A stretch of 64,000 nucleotides of DNA from Magnetovibrio sp. (GTDB lineage Bacteria > Pseudomonadota > Alphaproteobacteria > Rhodospirillales > Casp-alpha2): positions 1-64,000 of the forward strand of contig PBLS01000021.1 of NCBI GenBank assembly GCA_002721825.1, read 5' to 3'. The position numbers and the translations under genes were made by a program. Positions within the stretch are counted from its first letter, which is position 1, and every line of letters starts with the position of its first letter. The notes beneath the pieces are model-generated. The model had not been told where the DNA came from, made no database searches, and saw only the letters and a program-made list of their open reading frames with translations. This document shows, in pieces, positions 20,007 through 29,962 of the stretch.

Positions 20007-21524
20007 ATGAGTGAATTCCCCATACTCTCATTGGTAACCTTTCTCCCAATTGCGGGAGCACTTTTCATTCTTACCATTCGCGACAAAGAACCTCACGTTG
20101 TCGAACGCAATGCCCGCTACGTAGCTCTTTGGACCTCTGGAGTTAATTTTCTTTTATCCTTGTATCTTTGGTTCAATTTTGACTCCTCGTCAGCTGCGTT
20201 CCAATTCGTTGTAAAGTCTGAATGGATGCCAATTCTTGGCCTATCTTACCATTTGGGTGTAGACGGGATATCAATTTTGTTCGTTCTATTAACCACTTTG
20301 CTAACCCCAATTTGTGTTTTAGCAAGTTGGGAGAGCATATCTGTACGCATAAAGGAATACATGATTTCTTTTCTTGTATTAGAAACCTTGATGGTCGGAA
20401 TGTTTTGTGCGCTCGACCTAATGCTTTTTTATATTTTTTTCGAAGGTGTCTTGATACCAATGTTTCTAATTATTGGTATTTGGGGAGGTGCTCGGCGCGT
20501 TTATTCAGCGTTCAAACTGTTTCTCTTCACGCTAACAGGGTCGGTATTAATGCTACTGGCTATGTTTACAATGTATTTTGACGCTGGCACTTCGGATATT
20601 AGCAAGCTCTTAACTCATAGTTTCCCCGCTAGTTTACAGACTTGGTTGTGGCTAGCATTTTTTGCATCGTTTGCAGTAAAAATCCCCATGTGGCCTGTAC
20701 ATACATGGCTCCCAGATGCCCATGTAGAAGCCCCGACAGCAGGTTCAGTTATATTGGCCGGTGTTTTACTGAAATTTGGCGGCTATGGTATGTTACGTTT
20801 TTCGCTACCAATGTTTCCTCTAGCGTCTATAGACTTCACACCACTAGTATATACCCTTTCGATGGTTGCCATTATCTACACCTCTTTAGTGGCATTAGTG
20901 CAGAGTGATATGAAAAAACTGATCGCTTACTCCTCTATTGCACATATGGGTTTTGTAACTATTGGTGTCTTTACTCCAACCACACAGGGTGTCGAGGGGG
21001 CCATATATGTCATGTTAAGTCATGGTGTTGTATCAAGTGCGTTATTCTTGATCGTTGGTGTAATATATGATCGAAATCATTCGCGTAAGATCGCAGATTA
21101 CGGTGGTCTCGTGCACCGTATGCCAGTCTATGCAATGATTTTCATGGTCTTCACACTCGCCTCCATAGGCCTGCCTGGTACCGGTGGTTTTATCGGCGAG
21201 TTTCTCGTACTCATAGGTGTTTTCCAAATAAATACATGGGTCGCCACATTAGCGTCATTAGGGATAATTTTTAGTGCGGCTTATATGCTCTACCTCTATC
21301 GTCGAGTAATTTTTGGTGAATTAACAAATGATAAATTAAAGAAGACGTTTGATCTTACCCCACGTGAGTGGTCTTTATTCGCACCTTTATTGCTATTGAC
21401 TATATGGATGGGGATTTATCCCTCAACATTTCTAGATTTTATGCATGTTTCTGTTGACAGCCTTCTAAAGCAAGTCGAACAGGCTCAAGCGGTGGCTACA
21501 AACATAAGCTTTGCTGCAAAATAG
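20007..21524 (+). CDS. nuoM: NADH-quinone oxidoreductase subunit M
   Basis: An ND4-type antiporter-like subunit of about 505 residues. It shows 'FYIFFEGVLIPMFLIIGIWGG' with the conserved Glu, 'KIPMWPVHTWLPDAHVEAPTAGSVILAGVLLKFGGYG' (read in parts) and 'KKLIAYSSIAHMGFV'. I chose ATG 20007, just after the nuoL stop, because the ORF-track start at 19950 lies inside nuoL and adds a non-homologous 19-residue stretch. Confidence 0.94.
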   Translation: MSEFPILSLVTFLPIAGALFILTIRDKEPHVVERNARYVALWTSGVNFLLSLYLWFNFDSSSAAFQFVVKSEWMPILGLSYHLGVDGISILFVLLTTLLTPICVLASWESISVRIKEYMISFLVLETLMVGMFCALDLMLFYIFFEGVLIPMFLIIGIWGGARRVYSAFKLFLFTLTGSVLMLLAMFTMYFDAGTSDISKLLTHSFPASLQTWLWLAFFASFAVKIPMWPVHTWLPDAHVEAPTAGSVILAGVLLKFGGYGMLRFSLPMFPLASIDFTPLVYTLSMVAIIYTSLVALVQSDMKKLIAYSSIAHMGFVTIGVFTPTTQGVEGAIYVMLSHGVVSSALFLIVGVIYDRNHSRKIADYGGLVHRMPVYAMIFMVFTLASIGLPGTGGFIGEFLVLIGVFQINTWVATLASLGIIFSAAYMLYLYRRVIFGELTNDKLKKTFDLTPREWSLFAPLLLLTIWMGIYPSTFLDFMHVSVDSLLKQVEQAQAVATNISFAAK

Positions 21525-21543
21525 GACCGGAAGGGAAAGCTTT

Positions 21544-23022
21544 ATGCCACTTGCAGAAACACCAAATGTAATAGCGGCTTTACCCGAATTATTTCTGGCT
21601 CTAATTGTTATGGTGTCAGTAGTCTTGGGTGTCTTTCAAAAAGGTGGAGCCAATGAAATCAACGTTAAGGTTTTTCGCGTTGTTTTCTGGTTATCTACAA
21701 TTTCTATTACTCTAACAGCGTTTCTGCTTATTTTGTATGCGGGAGAGCGTACGGTCACATTTGCTGGCTTATTCCTTTCTGACACATATTCCGTATTCTG
21801 CAAAATTCTTATTCTAACCGGCTCAGTTATTACCCTAGTTATTGCTCGGCAATTTCTTGAACGTCATGAAATGGCTCGTTTCGAGTATCCTATTATTATA
21901 ACAATTGCCACCCTCGGCATGCTTATGATGGTATCTGCCAACGACCTTATTAGCCTTAATCTAAGCTTAGAATTGTGGAGCTTATCTCTCTATATCATTG
22001 CTGCCATTCGCCGCGATGATATCCGTTCTAGCGAATCCGGTCTCAAATATTTCGTTCTCGGGGCATTAGCTTCGGGCTTATTTCTTTATGGCGCATCCCT
22101 TATTTATGGATTTAGCGGTACCACAAATTTTGATGAATTATCTAAAATATTTAGTGCTAGTACTGATGCCAAAATAGGTCTTGGAATAATTTTTGGTATT
22201 ACGTTCATAATTGCTGGCCTCGCATTCAAAATCGCAGCCGTGCCATTCCATATGTGGACCCCAGATGTTTACGAAGGAGCGCCAACACCAGTAACAGCAT
22301 TCTTTGCGGTCGCGCCAAAAATTGCTGCGCTAGCCTTATTGATACGCGTAATGGTTGGACCATTTGGTGACCTCTGGGCACATTGGCAACAAATTATCGT
22401 ATTTCTTTCGATCGCATCGATGTTACTGGGAGCATTCGGAGCTATAAAACAATACAATATCAAACGTCTAATGGCATATAGTTCTATAGGACATATTGGC
22501 TATGCATTAATAGGACTCGCTAATGGGAACGAAGCTGGCGTCAGGGCAGTTCTTATTTATTTAGCAATTTACCTAGTAATGAATATTGGCTGTTTTGCGT
22601 GTATTTTAGCTATGCGAAAAGATGATAGAATGGTTGAAAACATAGAAAGTCTTGCAGGTCTAGGAAAAAGCCATCCTTTGTTGGCCGCAGCAATGGCAAT
22701 ATTCATGTTTTCTATGGCGGGAATTCCTCCCATGGCAGGATTTTTCGGTAAACTTTATATTTTTTTAGCGGCTATTGAAAACGAACTTTATTTACTAGCA
22801 ATCATTGGGGTTTTAACGAGCGTGGTCGCTTCATTTTACTACTTGCGCATTATACGGATAATATACTTTGACGATATTGATGAACCTCTCGACAAACCTA
22901 TCGACAAAGAAATAGGTATTGTTACTACATTTGCTGGCCTAGCTGTTCTATTCTTTTTCTTATATCCGGGATATCTCGTTACTAAAGCGGCAACCGCGGC
23001 AGCGTCATTATTTTCTGGATAA
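21544..23022 (+). CDS. nuoN: NADH-quinone oxidoreductase subunit N
   Basis: An ND2-type antiporter-like subunit of about 492 residues and last gene of the complex I set. It contains 'SLNLSLELWSLSLYIIAA', 'KIAAVPFHMWTPDVYEGAPTPVTAF' and 'KRLMAYSSIGHIGYALIG'. ATG 21544 follows a strong Shine-Dalgarno (GGAAGGGAAAG), and homology begins at MPLAETPN; the upstream start in the ORF track overlaps nuoM. Its TAA overlaps the ATG of birA (TAATG). Confidence 0.94.
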   Translation: MPLAETPNVIAALPELFLALIVMVSVVLGVFQKGGANEINVKVFRVVFWLSTISITLTAFLLILYAGERTVTFAGLFLSDTYSVFCKILILTGSVITLVIARQFLERHEMARFEYPIIITIATLGMLMMVSANDLISLNLSLELWSLSLYIIAAIRRDDIRSSESGLKYFVLGALASGLFLYGASLIYGFSGTTNFDELSKIFSASTDAKIGLGIIFGITFIIAGLAFKIAAVPFHMWTPDVYEGAPTPVTAFFAVAPKIAALALLIRVMVGPFGDLWAHWQQIIVFLSIASMLLGAFGAIKQYNIKRLMAYSSIGHIGYALIGLANGNEAGVRAVLIYLAIYLVMNIGCFACILAMRKDDRMVENIESLAGLGKSHPLLAAAMAIFMFSMAGIPPMAGFFGKLYIFLAAIENELYLLAIIGVLTSVVASFYYLRIIRIIYFDDIDEPLDKPIDKEIGIVTTFAGLAVLFFFLYPGYLVTKAATAAASLFSG

Positions 23023-23786
23023 TGGAATCGATAAAACTCCCATTAGTGTACAATTTGATTGCGCTAGAAAGCGTAACATCAACCAACGACGAGGCAAAAC
23101 TCTTAGCACGTAAAGGTGAATTGAAAGTGCCTGACGGTACTCTAGTTTGGGCCCGTGAGCAGACTAAAGGACGAGGGAGATTTGGACGGAGTTGGTCCAG
23201 TCCTACTGGAAATCTATACACGTCATTGATACTGCGACCAGACATTCCCTTATTTAAAATGGCGGAGCTTAGTTTTGTTGCCGCTCTAGCAGTTTATGAT
23301 GCGCTTGGCTCTCTAGGTGAACCTGGTCATCAGGTACATCTCAAGTGGCCAAATGATATACTTCTTAATGAAAAAAAAGTTGCAGGAATATTGCTCGAAA
23401 CGGAAGGCAGTGACAAAAATAAAAAAACCGATTGGGTCGTACTTGGTATGGGTATGAATGTGGGGGGACACCCTGATGACACAAGTTATCCAGCAACCTC
23501 ACTACGCTTTGAACAATGGGCGACAACTGTCGAACAAGTTCTAGAAGCATATGCTAGAAGCTTTTTAAGCTGGACTAATCGCTGGTTAGATGAAGGTTTC
23601 GAACCGATCCGAAAAGATTGGTTATGGCGATGCAAAGGGAAGGGCGAACAAATTGAGGTACAGGTCGGCCCTAAAGTATTCTCGGGTATTTTCCGAGACC
23701 TAGATAAAAATGGTTCATTGATGCTAGACAGTGGGGACAAGGTTCGACATATCTCGGCCGGGGATGTTTTTTTTTCCAAGATCTAA
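23022..23786 (+). CDS. birA: biotin--[acetyl-CoA-carboxylase] ligase
   Basis: A 254-residue class I biotin protein ligase; it lacks the N-terminal DNA-binding domain of E. coli BirA, so it should not repress biotin genes. The biotinyl-AMP loop is GRGRFGRSW (about residues 49-57), after 'SVTSTNDEAK'. The segment 'HLKWPNDILLNEKKVAGILLE' and a C-terminal SH3-like domain ('SGIFRDLDKNGSLMLD') are typical. It directly follows nuoN, as in many alphaproteobacteria. Confidence 0.92.
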   Translation: MESIKLPLVYNLIALESVTSTNDEAKLLARKGELKVPDGTLVWAREQTKGRGRFGRSWSSPTGNLYTSLILRPDIPLFKMAELSFVAALAVYDALGSLGEPGHQVHLKWPNDILLNEKKVAGILLETEGSDKNKKTDWVVLGMGMNVGGHPDDTSYPATSLRFEQWATTVEQVLEAYARSFLSWTNRWLDEGFEPIRKDWLWRCKGKGEQIEVQVGPKVFSGIFRDLDKNGSLMLDSGDKVRHISAGDVFFSKI

Positions 23787-23800
23787 TGGAGTGACCAGAC

Positions 23801-24571
23801 ATGTTACTGGCTATCGATTCAGGAAATACTAATATTGTATTCGCCGTTTTCGAAATAGACGGCGAACTTAAAGGTGAATGGCGTTCTTCAGCGGACACTA
23901 ATAAAACAGCGGATGAATTCGGTATCTGGCTTGAACAACTCATGCAGTTAAAAGGACTTTCACACGCAAAAATTGAAGCAGCAATTATTGCATCTGTTGT
24001 TCCAGCAACCTTGTTTTCCTTAAAAACCTTATGTCGTAAGTACTTTAATTGCGATCCAATGATTATTGGTGATAAAAGCGTAGATCTAGGCATTACTATA
24101 CATGTTAAGAATGTTGAAGAAGTTGGTGCTGATAGACTCGTCAACGCTCTTGCCGCTCATGAGCGATATGGCGGCCCATTAATCATAGTTGATTTTGGCA
24201 CAGCAACTACCTTCGATGTAATCGATCGATATGGTGGATATTTAGGCGGTGTTATTGCGCCAGGGATCAATCTCTCAACCGAAGCTCTGCATCAAGCAGC
24301 AGCCCAATTACCTAGAATTGCCGTTGTACGCCCAGACTCGGTGATTGGGAAAACAACAGTAGCAGCCATGCAATCGGGTATTTTCTGGGGCTATGTGAGC
24401 TTGATCGAAGGAATTGTCAAACGCATAAAGGACGAGACTGAACAAGAGTTGGACGTCATTGCTACGGGCGGGCTGGCGCCGTTATTCACTCAATCGATTG
24501 ATTGTATCCGTCTTTCTGATGGTGAGTTGACCCTGCGTGGACTCCTCGCTGCCTACCATCGAAATAATTGA
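23801..24571 (+). CDS. coaX: type III pantothenate kinase
   Basis: A 256-residue ASKHA-fold kinase for the first step of coenzyme A synthesis. The phosphate loop is 'LLAIDSGNTNIVFAVF' at the N-terminus; 'VGADRLVNALAAHERYGGPLIIVDFGTATTFDVID' (in parts) supplies the pantothenate and metal sites, and 'GGVIAPGINLS' follows. Type III kinases are not feedback-inhibited by CoA. Its TGA overlaps the ATG of rnj. Confidence 0.93.
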   Translation: MLLAIDSGNTNIVFAVFEIDGELKGEWRSSADTNKTADEFGIWLEQLMQLKGLSHAKIEAAIIASVVPATLFSLKTLCRKYFNCDPMIIGDKSVDLGITIHVKNVEEVGADRLVNALAAHERYGGPLIIVDFGTATTFDVIDRYGGYLGGVIAPGINLSTEALHQAAAQLPRIAVVRPDSVIGKTTVAAMQSGIFWGYVSLIEGIVKRIKDETEQELDVIATGGLAPLFTQSIDCIRLSDGELTLRGLLAAYHRNN

Positions 24572-26241
24572 TGATCCAATCTTTAGAAACCGAAGAATTA
24601 GTTTTTATCCCGCTTGGTGGTGCCGGCGAAATTGGCATGAACCTAAATCTTTATGGTTACGGTCATAAGGATAACAAAGATTGGATAATTGTGGATCTCG
24701 GGGTCACTTTCTCAAAGGGAGATCTGCCGGGAGTTGAGGTTATTCTACCAGACCCCCTTTTTATCGAACAGCATCGAAAACGGTTACTAGGAATTGTTTT
24801 AACCCATGCTCACGAGGATCATATCGGTGCAGTACAATACCTTTGGCCAAAACTTAAGTGCCCTATCTTTGCAACGTCATTCACACTGTCAGTCTTACGT
24901 CGCAAACTTGCCGAAACTAATTTTGCTGAAAAGGTCAAAATTATAGAGGTGCCACTTGCAGGTAATTTCAATATTGGTCCATTCAAAATGGAGTTAATTA
25001 CGCTAACCCATTCAATACCAGAACCCAATGCTATAGCTATTACTACACCAGCTGGAACTGTGATGCACACCGGTGATTGGAAATTTGACCCAGACCCTAT
25101 CGTCGGTCCAGTTGCTGATGAAGATACCCTCCGACACTTTGGAGATAGCGGTATACTAGCTATGGTTTGCGACTCCACTAATGTCTTTTCACAAGGTAGC
25201 TCCGGGTCCGAATCTGACATTTATGATAATCTTTCCAAGTTGGTTACTGGTTATAAGGGCCGAGTTGCGGTTGCATGCTTCGCTAGCAATATTGCGCGAC
25301 TTCAAACTATCGCTGCCGTAGCTAAAGAAAATAGTCGTAAGGTAGTATTAGCCGGCCGCTCTCTTAGACGAATTACTAATGCAGCACGTGAAAATGGCTA
25401 TCTCGCAGAAACCCCGGCATTTTTAGACGAAGAAGAAGCAGGAAGCATACCCGGTGACAAAGTTCTTATTATCTGTACTGGTAGTCAAGGTGAACCCCGA
25501 GCTGCACTTGCCCGAATCGCTAACAATGATCATTCCCGCATCAAATTGGAAGCTGGTGATCGAGTTATCTTCTCTTCCCGAATTATCCCAGGGAATGAAT
25601 CCGCAATTAACCAATTGCAAAATAATTTAATAAAGCTTGGCATTGATGTAGTCACCGCTGAGGATATTTTAATCCACGTTTCTGGACATCCTGCTCGAGA
25701 CGAAATTACTCAAATGTATCACTATGTTCGTCCACAAATAGCAGTACCTGTACATGGAGAATTCAAGCATCTTCAAGAACATGCAAAAATAGCCAAAAAT
25801 TGCCAAGTTCCATATACACAGGTTATCGAAAACGGAATGGTCATGCGTCTAGCGCCGGGTCATCCGACGATAGTTGACCATGTACCATCCGGCCGCCTAG
25901 TTGTAGATGGTAACCGTATTATACCTATCGATGGAGAAGTTCTCCGCAGCCGCACTCGGACAATGTGGAATGGTTTCGCAGTTATTACTCTGATAATGAA
26001 GGGAATTGATTTAAATGGGGAAATAGAAATTTCAACTACAGGCCTAGTAGAAGATGATAATGACCCAAGTTTGTGTCAAGTTCGCCTTGCAGTTAAAAAA
26101 GCATTATCTAAACTGCAATCTACACAACTTAGAGATGACAAGTTTGTTAGTGAAGAAGCGCGTGTTACAGCGCGACGCACTCTTCATTCAACACTAGGTA
26201 AACGTCCGGTCGTCCGGATACATCTGGTCCGAATCGATTGA
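24571..26241 (+). CDS. rnj: ribonuclease J
   Basis: A 556-residue metallo-beta-lactamase/beta-CASP ribonuclease. It starts 'LVFIPLGGAGEIGMNLNLYG', has the metal motif 'LTHAHEDHIGAVQYLWP' and 'MHTGDWKFD', and the beta-CASP part with 'GSQGEPRAALARIANNDH' and 'HVSGHPARDEI'. It acts as 5' exonuclease and endonuclease in RNA maturation and decay. I use ATG 24571, which overlaps the coaX stop (TGATG), rather than the TTG one codon earlier. Confidence 0.92.
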   Translation: MIQSLETEELVFIPLGGAGEIGMNLNLYGYGHKDNKDWIIVDLGVTFSKGDLPGVEVILPDPLFIEQHRKRLLGIVLTHAHEDHIGAVQYLWPKLKCPIFATSFTLSVLRRKLAETNFAEKVKIIEVPLAGNFNIGPFKMELITLTHSIPEPNAIAITTPAGTVMHTGDWKFDPDPIVGPVADEDTLRHFGDSGILAMVCDSTNVFSQGSSGSESDIYDNLSKLVTGYKGRVAVACFASNIARLQTIAAVAKENSRKVVLAGRSLRRITNAARENGYLAETPAFLDEEEAGSIPGDKVLIICTGSQGEPRAALARIANNDHSRIKLEAGDRVIFSSRIIPGNESAINQLQNNLIKLGIDVVTAEDILIHVSGHPARDEITQMYHYVRPQIAVPVHGEFKHLQEHAKIAKNCQVPYTQVIENGMVMRLAPGHPTIVDHVPSGRLVVDGNRIIPIDGEVLRSRTRTMWNGFAVITLIMKGIDLNGEIEISTTGLVEDDNDPSLCQVRLAVKKALSKLQSTQLRDDKFVSEEARVTARRTLHSTLGKRPVVRIHLVRID

Positions 26242-26253
26242 GGATAGTAAAGT

Positions 26254-26658
26254 ATGATTGGTCAACTAAACCACGTCGCTATAGCTGTTCCGAATCTCAA
26301 AGAAGCAGCGGACAATTACAAATCTACACTTGGCGCTAAAATTTCGGAACCCAAGGAACAACCAGAGCATGGTGTGACCGTAATTTTTGTTGAGCTACCA
26401 AACACCAAAATTGAACTTCTTGAGCCACTTGGAAAAGATTCTCCATTGCATAGCTTTTTGGAAAAAAATCCCTCCGGGGGCATACACCATCTCTGTTTTG
26501 AGGTTGATGATATCGTGCTTGCTAGTCTCCACCTTAGAAATGAAGGCGCACATCTTATAGATGAGGGGAGGCCACGAATAGGGGCCCACGGCAAACCTGT
26601 GTTATTTCTACACCCAAAAGATTTTAGTGGTACCCTTATCGAGTTGGAAGAAGCTTGA
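26254..26658 (+). CDS. mce: methylmalonyl-CoA epimerase
   Basis: A 134-residue VOC-fold enzyme. The metal ligands fall in 'LNHVAIAVPNL' (His), 'GGIHHLCFEVDD' (His) and the C-terminal 'GTLIELEEA' (Glu). It interconverts (R)- and (S)-methylmalonyl-CoA in propionate metabolism. It ends the co-directional run that starts at nuoA, 12 bases after rnj; synteny with rnj in alphaproteobacteria supports the call. Confidence 0.9.
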   Translation: MIGQLNHVAIAVPNLKEAADNYKSTLGAKISEPKEQPEHGVTVIFVELPNTKIELLEPLGKDSPLHSFLEKNPSGGIHHLCFEVDDIVLASLHLRNEGAHLIDEGRPRIGAHGKPVLFLHPKDFSGTLIELEEA

Positions 26659-26918
26659 ACGTTTCTGTCTTTCAGATACAAATTATTCGTGAAAAATTCA
26701 TAATCACCGCTATAGCAATGCTATCATGTCAGCGCTCTAACTTTCGCAAGCAAGTTTATACACGAAGTAGATTTGGAACCACATTCTCCACTGCGTAGTC
26801 AAAGTGAGAGCATAAATATTATTATAATAAACCTGATCTAATTTATTAACTGGTTTTTAAAGCATCTGACATAGGTTGGGATGAAATTTATAATAGACCA
26901 CAGAAGTGGAACGAGAAG

Positions 26919-27005
26919 ATGAGAATATCTTTTGCAACAATCTATTTGAGTTTTCTTTGCATATTACCAATTCTAATGCTGTTCAATCCATTGACCTTTT
27001 TCTAG
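26919..27005 (+). CDS. possible 28-residue hydrophobic peptide
   Basis: An ATG-to-TAG frame preceded by an ACGAGAAG purine stretch encodes a peptide with a single hydrophobic span (SFATIYLSFLCILPILMLF). It could be a small membrane peptide or the eroded start of a membrane-protein gene. There is no homology I recognise, and chance occurrence is quite possible in this AT-rich gap. Confidence 0.2.
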   Translation: MRISFATIYLSFLCILPILMLFNPLTFF

Positions 27006-27095
27006 CAAACCCCGCGTTTCCCAGGGATAGAATTACTATGGATATGAAAAAATACGAATTAAAATAAGCCAATTAATATCGGTTAAACATAATTT

Positions 27096-27121
27096 CAACA
27101 CGGCTCCTAGGAGCCGTGTTG
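27096..27121 (+). terminator. strong palindromic hairpin, probable terminator
   Basis: A perfect 26-base palindrome can form an 11-bp GC-containing stem (CAACACGGCTC / GAGCCGTGTTG) with a CTAG loop. It is followed by only a short pyrimidine run (CTTTC), so it is a weak intrinsic terminator by the T-tail criterion. Its position about 440 bases after mce and 230 before proS fits an inter-operon terminator. Confidence 0.5.
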
Positions 27122-27351
27122 CTTTCATTAGAGGTAGTTAAGTTATCGTCCTTATTAGACTACAATAGAAAACAAAACATATAATGCCTTGTCTACATTG
27201 ATTACTTTTAAGTACCAATCACAAATTCTATGCATACTTCAACACAGACGCCTAGTTAAATTGAGTCGAGCCGTAGACAAGCCCCTTCGCATTCCCTAGA
27301 TTGCGGCTTAAGTGTCTTAATATTATAGCAAAGTCGACATGGAGCCAGTAT

Positions 27352-28665
27352 ATGCGCTTAAGTAAATATTTCCTGCCGACCCTAAAAGAGAACCCCGGGG
27401 AGGCCCAAGTGATTTCACACCGCCTAATGCTACGCGCAGGCATGATCCGGCAGTCATCCGCTGGTATCTACTCGTGGTTACCCCTCGGTTTACGAGTCCT
27501 TAAAAAAATTGAAGCAATCGTTCGCGAAGAACAAAATTCTATGGGTAATCAGGAGATATTAATGCCAACTATCCAACCCGCAGATATCTGGCGCAAAAGT
27601 GGACGCTACGATGATTATGGACCTGAGATGCTGCGTATAATTGACCGACATGAACGGGATATGCTCTACGGCCCTACCAACGAAGAACTGGTGACCGAGA
27701 TCTTTGCCAACTCTATCCGAAGCTATAAAGATCTCCCGCAACTTCTCTATCACATTCAGTGGAAATTTCGCGACGAAATTCGACCTCGTTTTGGAGTTAT
27801 GCGTGGACGCGAGTTCCTGATGAAAGATGCGTATTCTTTTGATATTAATAGCGAAGAAGCACGTTGTTCCTATAATAAATATTTTATCGCTTACCTTAAA
27901 ACGTATGCTAGTCTTGGCCTTAAAGCAATACCTATGACTGCTGATACCGGCCCCATTGGCGGAAATATGAGCCATGAATTCTTAATAATTGCTGATACAG
28001 GTGAAAGCGAAATTGCATGCCACCGCCAATATCTAGAAATGGATCTCTCGTGCCAAGATATTGATTACAATCAAGACCTCCAACCCGTAATTCACCGGTA
28101 TACTGAAAAGTATGCTGCAACAGACGATAAACGTGATCCAGCAATCGAAAAAGCACTTGGGGATGATGTACGGACAGCACGTGGTATTGAGGTAGGGCAT
28201 ATTTTCTATTTTGGCACCAAATATTCAGAGAAATTAGGAGCCAAAGTATCCGGCCCAAAGGGTGAAGAAATCGCTGTAGAAATGGGATCATATGGCATAG
28301 GTGTTTCTAGACTTGTTGGCGCTATTATTGAAGCATCGCACGACGATAAAGGAATAATTTGGCCGAAAGCTGTTGCACCCTTTAAGGTTGGCCTCATAAA
28401 CCTCAATATCAGCGACCGTGACTGCACTGTAGCATGCGAAAAAGCCTACAATGATCTTGATTGCGCAGGGATTGAAGTAATTTACGATGATCGAGAAGCT
28501 CGGCCCGGAGCTAAATTTGCTGATATGGATCTTATTGGACTACCGTGGCAATTGATCGTCGGTCCGAGAGGAATAAAGACTGGCAGCGTCGAACTAAAAA
28601 ATCGTATCTCAGGGGAGCGCGAAGAAATTAGCATGGAAAGTGCGCTTACACGACTTTTGGATTGA
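27352..28665 (+). CDS. proS: prolyl-tRNA synthetase, short bacterial type
   Basis: A class II aminoacyl-tRNA synthetase of 437 residues. Motif 1 to 3 regions are visible: '[27 protein letters not shown]', '[25 protein letters not shown]' and '[16 protein letters not shown]' (in parts). It lacks the large cis-editing insertion found in E. coli ProS, as expected for alphaproteobacterial enzymes. ATG 27352 has GGAG about 9 bases upstream and begins [10 protein letters not shown] like relatives; the ORF-track TTG start adds 17 unrelated residues. Confidence 0.93.
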   Translation: MRLSKYFLPTLKENPGEAQVISHRLMLRAGMIRQSSAGIYSWLPLGLRVLKKIEAIVREEQNSMGNQEILMPTIQPADIWRKSGRYDDYGPEMLRIIDRHERDMLYGPTNEELVTEIFANSIRSYKDLPQLLYHIQWKFRDEIRPRFGVMRGREFLMKDAYSFDINSEEARCSYNKYFIAYLKTYASLGLKAIPMTADTGPIGGNMSHEFLIIADTGESEIACHRQYLEMDLSCQDIDYNQDLQPVIHRYTEKYAATDDKRDPAIEKALGDDVRTARGIEVGHIFYFGTKYSEKLGAKVSGPKGEEIAVEMGSYGIGVSRLVGAIIEASHDDKGIIWPKAVAPFKVGLINLNISDRDCTVACEKAYNDLDCAGIEVIYDDREARPGAKFADMDLIGLPWQLIVGPRGIKTGSVELKNRISGEREEISMESALTRLLD

Positions 28666-28681
28666 TTGGAGTAAAGCACAA

Positions 28682-29926
28682 GTGTTCAGTCACTTTGAAT
28701 GGATGGTAGCTTTTCGATACCTACGTGCCAGACGTCAGGAGGGATTTATATCAGTTATCGCGTGGTTCTCCCTTCTAGGTATTACACTTGGAGTGGCCAC
28801 CTTGATTATAGTTATGGCAGTAATGAACGGATTTCGTGAAGAGCTGCTCACCCGCATTCTAGGACTCAATGGGCACTTGAGCGTATACGCTAGCCAAGGG
28901 TATTTGAGTCAGTTTGACAAGTTAGCTACTACTTTGAAAAGTGTTAAAGGAGTGGTGTCAGTAACACCAATGATTGAAGGTCAAGTGATGGTTTCAACAA
29001 GCAGAGCTTCGACCGGCGCTATCGTTCGTGGTCTTCGGACCAGTGATTTACTAAAAAAGGAAATTATTGCAAAGAACATAGTCTCCGGTGAGCTTAAACA
29101 CGTAAAAGACCCAAACTCAGTGCTTATCGGACACCGTATGGCGGCTAAGCTAGGTGTAAATATCGGAGATAAGATTACTCTTATTTCACCTAAAGGAGCG
29201 ACTACAGCTTTTGGTACAATGCCAAGATTAAAAGCCTATCGTGTAGCAGCTACGTTTGATATTGGTATGTTTGAGTACGACTCTGGCTTTGTATTTATGC
29301 CCCTTTCTGCAGCCCAGCTATATTTTAGAACTAAAAAAGCTGTTACCAATTTAGAGGTTTTTACCTACGATCCCAGCCAAGCACCAGAACTATCGGAAAC
29401 AATAGTTTTAGCACTTAATGGAGAGGTAAAGGTTCATGACTGGCAGCAAGCCAACTCTAGTTTCTTCAATGCCATTCAAGTGGAAAGAAACGTTATGTTT
29501 TTAATTCTAACACTTATTATCCTTGTTGCCGCTTTTAATATTATTTCTTCAATGATCATGTTGGTCAAAGATAAAGGACGAGACATTGCTATTCTGCGAA
29601 CTATGGGCGCAACGCGAGGCATGATAATGAGGATATTTTTCATTGCCGGCGCAAGTATTGGAACAATTGGCACACTAGCTGGTTTTACACTTGGGTTATC
29701 TTTCGCCAATAATATTGAGATAATTCGTCAATGGATCCAGAACCTTACGGGCACTGAACTATTCGCAGCTGAAATATATTTTCTTTCTAAGCTACCCGCA
29801 GTGGTTGACCCAGGGGAGGTGGTTGCAGTTGTTATTATGGGACTTACTTTATCGCTAGCAGCAACTGTATATCCATCATGGCGTGCCGCGCATATAGACC
29901 CCGCTGATGCACTTCGCTATGAATAA
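28682..29926 (+). CDS. lolC: lipoprotein-releasing ABC transporter permease LolC/LolE
   Basis: A permease of about 414 residues that, with LolD, extracts lipoproteins from the inner membrane for delivery to LolA. It begins with 'FEWMVAFRYLRARRQEGFISVIAWFSLLGI', has one N-terminal helix, a periplasmic MacB-like domain and three C-terminal helices, and ends 'YPSWRAAHIDPADALRYE'. GTG 28682 is preceded by GGAG at 10 bases; the ORF-track start at 28640 lies within proS. Only one permease gene is present, suggesting a LolF-like homodimer as in many alphaproteobacteria. Confidence 0.9.
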   Translation: MFSHFEWMVAFRYLRARRQEGFISVIAWFSLLGITLGVATLIIVMAVMNGFREELLTRILGLNGHLSVYASQGYLSQFDKLATTLKSVKGVVSVTPMIEGQVMVSTSRASTGAIVRGLRTSDLLKKEIIAKNIVSGELKHVKDPNSVLIGHRMAAKLGVNIGDKITLISPKGATTAFGTMPRLKAYRVAATFDIGMFEYDSGFVFMPLSAAQLYFRTKKAVTNLEVFTYDPSQAPELSETIVLALNGEVKVHDWQQANSSFFNAIQVERNVMFLILTLIILVAAFNIISSMIMLVKDKGRDIAILRTMGATRGMIMRIFFIAGASIGTIGTLAGFTLGLSFANNIEIIRQWIQNLTGTELFAAEIYFLSKLPAVVDPGEVVAVVIMGLTLSLAATVYPSWRAAHIDPADALRYE

Positions 29927-29962
29927 TGGCTTTTTATAAATACCACTGTAGGTACACAATTT

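Larger units (their letters stand above)
26659..27351. other. 693-base gap between mce and proS
   Basis: Very AT-rich with no convincing gene. It contains one tiny hydrophobic frame (listed separately) and one strong hairpin (listed separately). The proS promoter must lie in its last part, but I cannot pick a clear -35/-10 pair. Some relatives carry a small DUF1467 membrane protein gene after mce; I could not recover one here. Confidence 0.5.
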
